NCBI RefSeq assembly: GCF_011299095.1
Contig: NZ_CP049889.1
Location: forward strand, 222,501 to 286,500
Direction of reading: 5' to 3'
Length of the DNA stretch: 64,000 bases
Source: Jeotgalibaca porci
GTDB lineage: Bacteria > Bacillota > Bacilli > Lactobacillales > Aerococcaceae
Position numbers and translations under genes: made by a program
Shown: positions 24,404-32,850 of the stretch, one piece after another
How the letters are laid out: the number at the start of each line of letters is the position of its first letter
How positions within the stretch are numbered: position 1 is the first letter of the stretch
The notes under the pieces: model-generated
What the model was told of the DNA's origin: nothing
What the model saw: only the letters and a program-made list of their open reading frames with translations
Database searches by the model: none

Positions 24404-26159
24404 GAGGCTGGGACAAAACCTAGCTAAAAAGCAGCCCGGAAGAAAAACTTCCGGGCTGCTTTGTTATTGGTATAAAAAAAGAAAGCCACCTAGTATAATG
24501 TAAATAACGACAAATACATTCAGGAGGGGCTTTCTTATGTATAAAAAATATAACACAAACCAAACTACTTTACCATTGGAGTTATCCGCTTTGCTTCCCC
24601 AAGACCATCTTGTTTTTGTTATCGATGAATTTATTGAATCGTTAGATTGGTCTGCCCATCCTTTATTCGAGGCTTCCGAAGGAAGGCCTGGTTATCACCC
24701 GCGTTTGCTTATCAAGGCTTTGTTATTCGCCTACTCGGAAGGTATCTTCTCGGGACGAAAAATGGAAAAGATGATGTTGGAGAACATCGCTATGATGTAG
24801 TTGGTAAGCCAAGAAACGATTTCCTACCGTACAATCAACCGGTTTCAGTCATCACTGTTTTGCCAAAATCTGTTACCGGAATTGTTTGCGGAATTTGCAG
24901 CGAAACTGAAGACAGAAAATATGGTCACGATGGAAACCCTCTTCGTTGATGGCACGAAAATTGAAGCAAATGCCAATAAGTTTTCTTTTGTCTGGAAAAA
25001 GGCCATTGAGAGATACAAAGCTTCCCTTAAAGAAAAGGCGATGCAGTACTTTAAGGAAGAAATTCAACCATTGGTTGACCAAGCCATGCAGATTGATGAT
25101 TCTGATGAACTGTCCACCGCTGAGTTGGAAGAAATTGCCACTATCATTGAGAAAGAAATTCAGGACCTGTCTAGTGACATCGAGGCGAATCCAATTAAAG
25201 GGAAAAACCCTAAAAAGCAAAGACGACGGACACTAAAGAAACACTTGCGCAAATTGATTAATGACTTTATTCCACGTAAGAAAAAATATGCGGCGTATGA
25301 AGAAGTTTTGGAGGATCGGAACAACTTCTCAAAAACGGATACCGACGCTACTTTTATGCGAATGAAAGATGACTATATGCAAAATGGACAACTTAAGGCG
25401 GGATACAACATTCAGGTTGGTACTGAAAACCAATTCGCTTTGGCCGTCGGGATATTTCCAAATCCTACGGATACGCGGACACTCATCCCTTTTGTAGATT
25501 CCTTGACTATTTTACCGAAGACCATTGTAGCTGATGCTGGATATGGCAGTGAGGAAACCCTGGATTACTTGGACCAAATTGGTGTGGAACACCTTATCAA
25601 ATATAATGCGTTTGATAAAGAACAAAAGCATAACTATAAATCATCAGATAAAAATAGAAAAAATTGGGAATATGTGACGGAAGAAAATTATTTTGTCCAT
25701 CCGGATGGCACGAAATATTATTTCAGCCATATCAGCCGCAAGAAGAACACGAGTGGTTTCGTTCGGGTAATCCATGTATATAAACCGACTAATCCGGAAG
25801 AAGCCCCCCAAAAATCATTTAACTATAATTGGCACTATGAGGAATTAAAAGAACAAGAAACGAGTAAGCTTTTATCGCCCGAAGGATCTCGGGTTTTTGC
25901 ACAACGCAAAATCGATGTTGAGCCTGTTTTTGGCCAGATAAAGGCTAATTTGGGTTTCACTCGATTCCATTTACGTGGAAAAGAAAAGGTAAAAGTTGAT
26001 ATTGAATTGGCCTTGATGGCCAATAACTTGAGAAAATATAATCTAAGGAAGGCTAGTTAACAGAATTACGCGACTTTTTAATACAAAAAATAAAAAGATG
26101 ATTGAGTTTTTTGAACTCAATCATCTTTTTGGTTAGCTGAGATATTTTGTCCCAGCCTC
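24404..26159 (+). mobile_element. IS1182-family-like insertion sequence with GAGGCTGGGACAAAA ends
   Basis: A 1756-bp element bounded by the perfect 15-bp inverted repeat GAGGCTGGGACAAAA (24404-24418) and its complement (26145-26159), each followed inward by a related GCTAA-containing stretch. Both ends also carry strong hairpins (about 24431-24461 and 26096-26133) that would block outside transcription. It encodes one DDE transposase interrupted by an amber codon. No clear target-site duplication is seen: left flank ends ATAA, right flank begins AATA. Confidence 0.88.
24537..26060 (+). pseudogene. IS1182 family transposase interrupted by an in-frame TAG
   Basis: Codons 1-87 (24537-24797) end in TAG at 24798-24800, and the same frame continues open to 26060, giving a 507-residue product if read through. 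The N-terminal part has the family start (TTLPLELSALLPQDHLVFVI, GRPGYHPRLLIKALLFAY). The C-terminal part carries SYRTINRF, VDGTKIEANANKFSFVW, the IVADAGYGSEE segment and FGQIKANLGF, which hold the DDE catalytic residues. IS1182 relatives usually have Trp at the TAG position, so a TGG-to-TAG change is the simple explanation. Start ATG 24537 has AGGAGGGGCTTTCTT. Confidence 0.88.
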
Positions 26160-26192
26160 AATATATTAAAATAAAACTATTGTTTATTTGTT

Positions 26193-26661
26193 CTAATTCC
26201 TGAATTTTATGAATCCATATATACCTACTAAAAATAGAAATTGAGAGGGTATTAAAAGTAATTGAATTAAGTTCCCTTGAGGAGCGTCAAATAATATAGC
26301 TAAGGTTATATTTAGAATATAAAGAAATAAAAAGAAGCTAAAAGCAATAAACATTAGACTCCTAAAAAAAGGACGAACCTTTTTTGTAAGTAATAAAATA
26401 ATGCATAGTAGAGAGATTATTATAAAAGCACTCTCAAATAGGTGTGAATAATTAGAGATTCTCGATAATTTTTCTACCTCGGACTGGCTCACTTGGAACA
26501 CTGAATATTCAGTAATGTCATACCCCATAGATTTTATAATATTGGGTTTATTTACTTCAGATAACACGTACAGTAAGTTTGTGACTGTTAAGAGTACAAA
26601 GATAAAATAAACTGGATAGTTGGATTTTACAAAAATCTGTTTGTTAATTTTACTTATTCTC
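26193..26661 (-). CDS. Small AT-rich four-helix membrane protein of unknown function
   Basis: I do not recognise this protein of about 156 residues. It has four hydrophobic segments, near residues 16-35, 72-92, 98-120 and 132-152, with a polar extracytoplasmic loop between the first two. It starts at GTG (26663-26661) with TTGGAGGTAATACT upstream, a convincing ribosome site. Base composition is visibly more AT-rich than surrounding genes, and it lies 34 bp from the IS right end, suggesting acquired DNA. Confidence 0.65.
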
Positions 26662-26762
26662 ACAGTATTACCTCCAATTTAGATTTTTTATAAAAGTAAT
26701 TTTTAATTCCGATACTATTGTTATTTGATTATATCACTAAGAGTTCATACAAATATTTTGTA

Positions 26763-26948
26763 TTACCGTTTATCTTGCAGGATAATCCAGTTTTGGTGGA
26801 CAATATTTAACCGATTGAGTACATGATTTTGAAGAAACTGTAAATCAGAATCAGACAACTTGTCTGCGTTTTTAGCGATGAAATTAGATAGATCATGCCG
26901 TGCCAACGTTAAGTTTTCTGTCACTGTTTCCTCGGATTCGTAGTGCAT
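26763..26948 (-). CDS. Small helical protein downstream of ansA, unknown function
   Basis: A 61-residue ORF starting at ATG 26948 behind GAGGGAGTGACGAA. It is hydrophilic and appears fully alpha-helical, with repeated Leu/Asn-rich helices (LTLARHDLSNFIAKNADKLS, then LQFLQNHVLNRL). It begins 14 bp after the ansA stop and is probably cotranscribed and coupled with it. I do not recognise the family. Confidence 0.65.
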   Translation of the reverse strand: MHYESEETVTENLTLARHDLSNFIAKNADKLSDSDLQFLQNHVLNRLNIVHQNWIILQDKR

Positions 26949-26962
26949 TTCGTCACTCCCTC

Positions 26963-27955
26963 TTATAGATAGAAGTGTTGTTCGTACGCTTGTTTTATTT
27001 CCGCGTGTGTTGCGTGGGTAGATAACAGCAGCAATAATTTAATCCGCAATTTGTCCGGAGTTAAATCTTCACCTTGGATAACGCCCATTTTACGTAAATA
27101 GGTCTCCGATCCTATAAAACCGTACGTATCCGTCAGCATGCTGCCTTTTCGTGAACGCGACGTCAAAATGACGGGAACGTTTTTTTCGATTGCTTCTTGG
27201 ATGCCCGGCACCATATTTTGTGGCACATGCCCGGCTCCAAAGCCTTCAATAATGATGCCGTCGATGCCGTCATTTAGCAGATAGCGTAACATCGTTGAGT
27301 CTTGACCGATATAAGTCGGAACAATCGCTACTTTTAGTTTCTCAATTTCTGAACCAATTTGGTAGTGGTCATGTATTAAAGGTTTACGCGTCCAGACACA
27401 GTGCCCGTTATTTACATGGCCGATATGTCCAAAATCAATTGCTTTGAAAGTTGTGAGAGCTGTTTTATGTTCTTTAATAACATCACGAGCCGGAATAATT
27501 TCCGATCCAAAAACAACTAAGACACCCATTTCAGCCGCGCGTTGGTCTGATGCAACCAGAACTGAATCGGCAATATTTAAAGCCGCATCGGACATGGTCA
27601 AAGATGAATTACGTTGCGCACCTGTTACGACAACCGGCACATTTAAATGGAGTGTTAAGTCTAGAAAGTACGCTGTTTCTTGGAGCGTGTCCGTTCCATG
27701 CGTAATTACAACGCCGTCCACTTTCTCCTCATTTACTGCTTTCTCAACGAGCTCTTTTAAGGTTACTAAGTCCTCAATTTGAATATGCGGGCTCGGAATA
27801 TTTATATACTCCATTTCAACAAACGTGATATCAGTGCGATCAATATTTGCTAGTTCGAGTAATTTGCGTGCGCCAAGAGCCGAATTTGCTAAACCGCTCG
27901 CATCTGCCTGCATGGCGATTGTGCCTCCGGTCGAGATCATGGCTATTCTCTTCAT
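26963..27955 (-). CDS. ansA: Type I (cytoplasmic) L-asparaginase
   Basis: Hydrolyses L-asparagine to aspartate and ammonia. The first active-site motif ISTGGTIAMQ places the nucleophilic Thr at about residue 12, and the second VVITHGTDTLQETA gives the Thr/Asp pair at about 87-90, with the Lys in the FKAIDFGHIG region. There is no signal peptide, so it is cytoplasmic. The length of 330 residues fits the AnsA class. Start ATG 27955 has GGAGGAAGAAA upstream. A 61-residue gene follows it. Confidence 0.95.
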   Translation of the reverse strand: MKRIAMISTGGTIAMQADASGLANSALGARKLLELANIDRTDITFVEMEYINIPSPHIQIEDLVTLKELVEKAVNEEKVDGVVITHGTDTLQETAYFLDLTLHLNVPVVVTGAQRNSSLTMSDAALNIADSVLVASDQRAAEMGVLVVFGSEIIPARDVIKEHKTALTTFKAIDFGHIGHVNNGHCVWTRKPLIHDHYQIGSEIEKLKVAIVPTYIGQDSTMLRYLLNDGIDGIIIEGFGAGHVPQNMVPGIQEAIEKNVPVILTSRSRKGSMLTDTYGFIGSETYLRKMGVIQGEDLTPDKLRIKLLLLLSTHATHAEIKQAYEQHFYL

Positions 27956-28089
27956 TTTCTTCCTCCTTATGTATGTGTGTCTAGATTATGAATAAGCATA
28001 CCATTTTTTTATTTTATAAGACACTTTGTTTAAATAAAAAAATGGTTTTTGACATTTTTTGCTTATCTATATGTAGAGGAGGAATTTAT

Positions 28090-28962
28090 ATGAAGCCAGT
28101 TACGTTATTAATGATGGAAGCTTTAAATGAACGGATGAATTTGGATGCGGAAGAAAAACGTTATTTGGGAAATTTACTGAAAGGTTTTAATGGAGAGTTT
28201 GCGTTTAGCGAGCGTTTGGGTGATTTGAAATGTGAACATATACTGTTAAAGGATTTGATTTTCGACCCTAAATATTCGGGACAGATTCAGTTAGATGCTT
28301 TGTTGTTTATCAAGGACTGCGTGATAATTTACGAAGTGAAAAATTACAGCGGTGACTGGATTCACGGTAGTGAATGTTACCGGAATGGCGACATCGAAAT
28401 CCCGAATCCGCTGATTCAGGCGACGCGTACGAAAAATAATTTCAAACGTTTATTGAGTGAGCTTGGCTTTGACGGTATTTTTGTCGAGGCCTGTGTTGTC
28501 TTTGTAAACCCCGAATTTACTTTGTATCAAGCAGAAGCTGACAAAAATGTTATTTTCGCATCGCAAATAAACGCCCATATCGCACGACTTGAACAGTATG
28601 CACGCCCCTATTCTTTTGAGTTTAACAGGCTAAGTTCAGCATTGCGCGCGGCAGCACTGCCTGATAAAGTCTTTCATAAGCAGATTCCCGCATATCGTTT
28701 CGACACGCTACAAAAAGGAATCCGCTGCAGTGTTTGTGGTTGTTTAGTCCAAGGAATTTCGCAGAGAAGGTATCAATGTAACAGGTGTGGCTTTATCGGT
28801 CTGAATAATGAAGCTGTCATTCGTGCGCTTCAGGAATTCCAGCTATTGTTTCCTGAGAAACGATTAAACGGACGACTATTATCGGAATGGTGTGATGGGG
28901 TATTGTCGCATTCCCAATGTAAGAAAATAATGAAGGAAAGGCTCACTCAGAACTTTGAGTAG
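28090..28962 (+). CDS. NERD (nuclease-related) domain protein with C-terminal zinc ribbon
   Basis: A 290-residue protein. The NERD domain spans about residues 25-150: GFNGEFAFSERL, then IQLDALLFIKDCVIIYEVKN, which carries the D-x(n)-E-x-K nuclease-like residues. A zinc ribbon with CSVC and CNRC pairs lies near residues 213-236, then a helical tail. The start ATG 28090 follows GAGGAGGAATTTAT; an upstream 34-residue extension has no site. The last codons and the stop (28941-28962) lie inside the first hairpin of a repeat array, so the C-terminus RLTQNFE comes from the repeat. Function unknown; NERD proteins are suspected DNA-processing enzymes. Confidence 0.85.
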   Translation: MKPVTLLMMEALNERMNLDAEEKRYLGNLLKGFNGEFAFSERLGDLKCEHILLKDLIFDPKYSGQIQLDALLFIKDCVIIYEVKNYSGDWIHGSECYRNGDIEIPNPLIQATRTKNNFKRLLSELGFDGIFVEACVVFVNPEFTLYQAEADKNVIFASQINAHIARLEQYARPYSFEFNRLSSALRAAALPDKVFHKQIPAYRFDTLQKGIRCSVCGCLVQGISQRRYQCNRCGFIGLNNEAVIRALQEFQLLFPEKRLNGRLLSEWCDGVLSHSQCKKIMKERLTQNFE

Positions 28963-29104
28963 GCTGTTTAGCCAAATATAGCTCACTCAGACTCTAAATA
29001 GTGTTTGAGTGAGCCAATTTCAGAAAAAGAGCTCACTCAGCTTAATATTTCCGCCTGAGTGAGCTTTTTTAGGTAAAATCGCCTACTCAAAAATGCGAGT
29101 AGGC
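28941..29104. repeat. Four-hairpin array, family GCTCACTCA (24-34-34-24 nt, 16-nt spacers)
   Basis: Hairpins at 28941-28964 (24 nt), 28981-29014 (34), 29031-29064 (34) and 29081-29104 (24), separated by exactly 16 nt each time. Inner stems are GCTCACTCA/TGAGTGAGC, 9 bp perfect, with 16-nt loops. Outer stems are GCCTACTC/GAGTAGGC-like with 6-nt loops. It lies between the convergent NERD and chorismate mutase genes and overlaps the NERD stop. Same architecture as 51887-52050. Confidence 0.93.
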
Positions 29105-29111
29105 CATTTGA

Positions 29112-29375
29112 TTACATTTTCTCTTGAATACTTCTCGAAATGGCCATCAGCCCTGTATAAAAGGTGGCGATTTCTGTTTCGTACTCGGATCGAACTAATC
29201 GTTCCTGATTGCGCTGGATGACGGCATCCTCGCGCGAGCTATCCAACACGGGTAAAGCGTGCGCGCGCTTGTAAGCCGCAACTTTCTTGGCAACCTCGAA
29301 ACGCTGTTCAACCAAGCGCGTCAACTCTTGGTCAATTGCATCAATTTCCTGGCGGTATTGTTCCAAATCCGTCAT
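29112..29375 (-). CDS. Chorismate mutase, AroQ class
   Basis: An 87-residue all-helical AroQ-type chorismate mutase that converts chorismate to prephenate. The first helix LEQYRQEIDAIDQELTRLVE, the Lys-containing RFEVAKKVAAYK segment and the Arg-rich SREDAVIQRNQERL are typical. It overlaps the aroC stop by 4 nt (ATG within the end of aroC), so it is coupled and last in the pheA-aroFBAC operon. Its product prephenate is used by PheA, encoded first in the same operon. Confidence 0.93.
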   Translation of the reverse strand: MTDLEQYRQEIDAIDQELTRLVEQRFEVAKKVAAYKRAHALPVLDSSREDAVIQRNQERLVRSEYETEIATFYTGLMAISRSIQEKM

Positions 29376-30466
29376 GCTTTATCACGTCCTAAAATTAAGT
29401 CCATCAACCCAAGCGCAGTTACGGCTTCTAACACAGGCACGACACGCGGAACGATACACGGATCATGACGACCGAAAACTTCCAAGTCGGCATCTTCGCC
29501 GGACTCGATATCGATAGTCCGTTGTTTCTTCTCAATCGAAGCGGGCGGCTTAATCGCTGTCCGGAAAACGATTGGCATCCCATAAGTGATACCACCCAAA
29601 ATACCGCCGTTATTATTCGTGCGTGTTTTGATTTGATTATTTTCATCGTAATAATATTCGTCATTTGCTTCAGAACCACGCATACGTGTGATGTCGAACC
29701 CTGCGCCGAATTCAATTCCTTTCGTAGCCGGCACTGCGAAAACTAAATGTGCCAGCGTCGACTCGACGGAATCAAAGAAAGGATTCCCGTACCCAGCATC
29801 AATTCCCAGCACAAACGTTTCAACAATTCCGCCGACAGAATCTTTGTCTTCTTTAGCATCCACAATGACTTGATGCATTTCATCCTTTTTCGCTGTATCG
29901 AAAACAGGCAACTGTTCGCGCTTCATCGCCGCAATTTGTGCTACAGTCACATTTTTTTGATCGTCAAAGCGCGTGTCCTCTACCGTCCCAATACTCTGAA
30001 CGTGGGAGCCAACGACAATCCCTTTTTGCTCCAACCACTGTTGGGCAATCGCACCGGCAAAAACTAACGGCGCTGTGATCCGTCCGGAAAAGTGGCCACT
30101 GCCACGGTAATCATTATGGCCGTCGTAACGGACTTTCCCTGGATAATCCGCTTGTCCCGGGCGCATCAACCGTTTCATTTGGCTGTAATCTTTTGAACGC
30201 GTATTTGTATTCCAAATCAAAGCCGTCAAAGGTGCCCCGGTTGTTTTGCCGTCCAACAAACCGCTGACAATATCCGGCTCATCTTTTTCCTTCCGCGGTG
30301 TCGTCAATTCATTTTGACCGGGCGCGCGACGAGCCATTTCAATCATCACAGCATCCATATCGATTTCCAGTCCTGATGGTAAGCCATTGATTGTCACACC
30401 GATTGCTCGACCGTGTGACTCCCCAAAAATGGATAATTCTAAATTTTTACCCCAGATTCCACTCAC
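29372..30466 (-). CDS. aroC: Chorismate synthase
   Basis: Eliminates phosphate from EPSP to give chorismate using reduced FMN. Signatures visible: GESHGRAIGVTINGLPSG near the N-terminus, RPGQADYPGKVRYDGHNDYR and RGSGHFSGRITAPLVFAGA with the catalytic His, and the C-terminal GRHDPCIVPRVVPVLEA. The length of 364 residues is normal for the shorter Firmicutes form. It overlaps the aroA end by 20 nt and the chorismate mutase start by 4 nt, showing a tightly packed operon. Confidence 0.97.
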   Translation of the reverse strand: MSGIWGKNLELSIFGESHGRAIGVTINGLPSGLEIDMDAVMIEMARRAPGQNELTTPRKEKDEPDIVSGLLDGKTTGAPLTALIWNTNTRSKDYSQMKRLMRPGQADYPGKVRYDGHNDYRGSGHFSGRITAPLVFAGAIAQQWLEQKGIVVGSHVQSIGTVEDTRFDDQKNVTVAQIAAMKREQLPVFDTAKKDEMHQVIVDAKEDKDSVGGIVETFVLGIDAGYGNPFFDSVESTLAHLVFAVPATKGIEFGAGFDITRMRGSEANDEYYYDENNQIKTRTNNNGGILGGITYGMPIVFRTAIKPPASIEKKQRTIDIESGEDADLEVFGRHDPCIVPRVVPVLEAVTALGLMDLILGRDKA

Positions 30467-31754
30467 TGATTTGTCCCCCTAATGCTTCAAATTCTTGCCA
30501 AAATGTCGGATATGATTTTGAAACATACTCCGCATCTTTAATGATAATTTCGTTTTCACAGACCGTGCTGGCAATCGCCAACATCATGGCCATCCGGTGA
30601 TCCTTGTGACTCCAGCCTGTCGCATCGCCGTGTAAAGAAGCAATACCGGTAATATGCAATTCTTCGCCAACAACGCGAATGTCCGCACCCAACTTCGCCA
30701 GCTCCTCTTTCGTTGCTTCCAGCCGATCACTTTCCTTAATGCGCAAACGCTTCAAGTTGATAATTTGTGTTTCGCCGGGACTGAGACACGCGACTAACGC
30801 ACTCACCGGAATAATATCCGGCACTTGGGCCCCATCAATCGTCGCGCCACCCTTTAACCCATTTGGTGCAGAAGCTGTGACCGCATCGCCTTCGCTGTGC
30901 ATCACGGCGCCCAACTGCTCCAGAATTTCTATGATACCTTTGTCCCCTTGATTTGAGTCAGGTTTTAAACCGGTCACGCGAACTGCATTTCCCAACGCTC
31001 CAGCGCTTAGGAAAAAAGCAGCTTGGGAATAGTCGCCTTCAACAGTGTAAGTCTGTGCCCGGTAACGTTGGCCGCCGGGAATGAGGAATTCGCGTTCTGT
31101 TTCATTGTAGGTTACGGAAATTCCGAAAGCACGTAACACTTCCAACGTTAACTCCAAATAGCCGATTGATTCCACCTCGGTCGTAATCGCAATGACCGAA
31201 TCACCCCTCAGTAACGGCAAGGTGAACAGCAACCCTGTGATAAACTGGGAGCTGACATTTCCAGCCATTTCATAACGGCCTGCTTTTAATCTTCCACCGA
31301 CTGTTAAATCCAATTCCGGTGTACCCGATGGCTGAAAATGCAAACCCTGTTCATTAAATATTTTTTCATACGTATCTAAAGGTCGCATTCCTAATTTACC
31401 GCGACCGATAAAGCGCGTTTCGCCGTCAAAAAGCGTCGCAATCGGAATGAAGAAACGCAAAGTGGAGCCTGATTCGTTTGCATCAATGAGCCGATTCTGT
31501 GCGGACTGCTTTTTACTTACCCCTTCGATGATTAATTTTTTCCGCTGGCCATCACCCAATAGTGTGATTTCGGCACCAAAGGCTCTCATCCCTTCAATTG
31601 TCGCAATGATATCATCTGACAAATCGATATTCGTGATGATGCTCTTGCCTTCCGCCAAACACGCCGCTATAATCGCACGATGCGCCATACTCTTTGAAGG
31701 CGGAATCGTTACATCGCCGCTTAATTTGGCAGGCTTTAATAGCAAATCCGTCAT
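30447..31754 (-). CDS. aroA: 3-phosphoshikimate 1-carboxyvinyltransferase (EPSP synthase)
   Basis: Joins shikimate 3-phosphate and PEP to EPSP. Substrate motifs: PPSKSMAHRAIIAACLAEG at the N-terminus, DANESGSTLRFFIPIATLFDG, GNVSSQFITGLLF and the late RIKESDRLEATKEELAKLGA. The DANESGSTLRF loop has Glu-Ser in place of the LGNAGTA-type residues of class I, placing it with class II-like Gram-positive enzymes. Length 435 residues. Its ATG overlaps the aroB stop as TAATG. Confidence 0.96.
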   Translation of the reverse strand: MTDLLLKPAKLSGDVTIPPSKSMAHRAIIAACLAEGKSIITNIDLSDDIIATIEGMRAFGAEITLLGDGQRKKLIIEGVSKKQSAQNRLIDANESGSTLRFFIPIATLFDGETRFIGRGKLGMRPLDTYEKIFNEQGLHFQPSGTPELDLTVGGRLKAGRYEMAGNVSSQFITGLLFTLPLLRGDSVIAITTEVESIGYLELTLEVLRAFGISVTYNETEREFLIPGGQRYRAQTYTVEGDYSQAAFFLSAGALGNAVRVTGLKPDSNQGDKGIIEILEQLGAVMHSEGDAVTASAPNGLKGGATIDGAQVPDIIPVSALVACLSPGETQIINLKRLRIKESDRLEATKEELAKLGADIRVVGEELHITGIASLHGDATGWSHKDHRMAMMLAIASTVCENEIIIKDAEYVSKSYPTFWQEFEALGGQISEWNLG

Positions 31755-32839
31755 TATACTTCATTTCCTTTCAACAATGGTGCGAAGAAATCTACCGGAG
31801 CAGCCATCGTACGGGATTTTCCAATCGCATCCAACACAACGATAAACAGCGCATTTTCGATATTCTTCTTATCATTTTTGATTAGTGGTAATATTTTTTG
31901 ATAGTCCGCGGCTTCTGCTAATTCAGTTGGCAGCGCGTATTGTTTCAGTATCGTTTCGATTATTTCTGTCGAACCCTCTGCACTGATTCCCAATGCTTCG
32001 GTCAAACGATTCATGGCAACCATCCCGATTGAAATGGCTTGGCCGTGGGTATATTTCTCATAGCGGTAATAGGCTTCAATCGCATGACCAATCGTATGAC
32101 CGAAATTCAAGAGCATGCGTTCGGAGGTGTCACGTTCGTCGGACTGAACCAAGTCGCGTTTGATGGTACAACAGTCTGCAATAACCGACTCAATCTCGGC
32201 CATCACTTCTGCGCGAGATTGGTATTGTTTCAATTGCTCAAAGAAATCGTGGTCGTGGATGCAGCCATATTTAATCACTTCTGCCATGCCATCGTTAAAG
32301 GTAGAATCGGATAAAGTTTCCAATACATTCGGATCAATTAGAACCAACTTTGGATGATAGAAAGCTCCGACCAAATTTTTCCCTTCCGGCAAATCAATTG
32401 CTACCTTTCCACCGACACTGCTGTCCACTTGCGCCAGTAATGTCGTCGGAATTTGAACAAAGGCAATACCGCGTAAATAACTCGCTGCTGCGAATCCCGC
32501 TAAATCACCGATCACGCCTCCGCCCAAAGCAAGCATTAAATCACTGCGAGAAAGTCCAAAGGCAATTAATTCCGAGAAAATATGCTGTAGATTCTCCAAC
32601 GATTTGCTTTGCTCACCAGGTTCTAGAACGATAACCGTCAGTTCATATCCAGCCGCTTCTAACTGCTCGACCACCCGTTCACCATACAACGCCTGAACAT
32701 GTGCATCTGTTACAATCGCAATCTTCTTATTTTTATAAACACTTTTAATTTCTTCTGCTAAATGATTCAGCAAACCTTTTTCTATTTTCAAAGGATAGTG
32801 AATATCCTCTGACGTGACATCAACCGTTAAGACTGCCAT
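31754..32839 (-). CDS. aroB: 3-dehydroquinate synthase
   Basis: Cyclises DAHP to 3-dehydroquinate, using NAD+ and a divalent metal. NAD-binding and metal motifs are visible: LEPGEQSKSLENLQHIF, ALGGGVIGDLAGFAAASYLRG, PTTLLAQVDSSVGGKVAIDLP and the metal-ligand NFGHTIGHAIE and HGQAISIGM. Length 361 residues is typical. Start ATG 32839 has AAGGAGTGGGAGT upstream. It is the third gene of the pheA operon and overlaps aroA. Confidence 0.97.
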   Translation of the reverse strand: MAVLTVDVTSEDIHYPLKIEKGLLNHLAEEIKSVYKNKKIAIVTDAHVQALYGERVVEQLEAAGYELTVIVLEPGEQSKSLENLQHIFSELIAFGLSRSDLMLALGGGVIGDLAGFAAASYLRGIAFVQIPTTLLAQVDSSVGGKVAIDLPEGKNLVGAFYHPKLVLIDPNVLETLSDSTFNDGMAEVIKYGCIHDHDFFEQLKQYQSRAEVMAEIESVIADCCTIKRDLVQSDERDTSERMLLNFGHTIGHAIEAYYRYEKYTHGQAISIGMVAMNRLTEALGISAEGSTEIIETILKQYALPTELAEAADYQKILPLIKNDKKNIENALFIVVLDAIGKSRTMAAPVDFFAPLLKGNEV

Positions 32840-32850
32840 ACTCCCACTCC

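Noticed and set aside
24798-24800. Programmed read-through or recoding at TAG in the transposase
   Set aside because: There is no structured element after the stop, and IS1182 relatives encode Trp there, so a simple nonsense mutation is more likely.
24400-26163. Target-site duplication of the IS
   Set aside because: The flanks ATAA and AATA do not form a direct repeat when aligned to the inverted-repeat ends.
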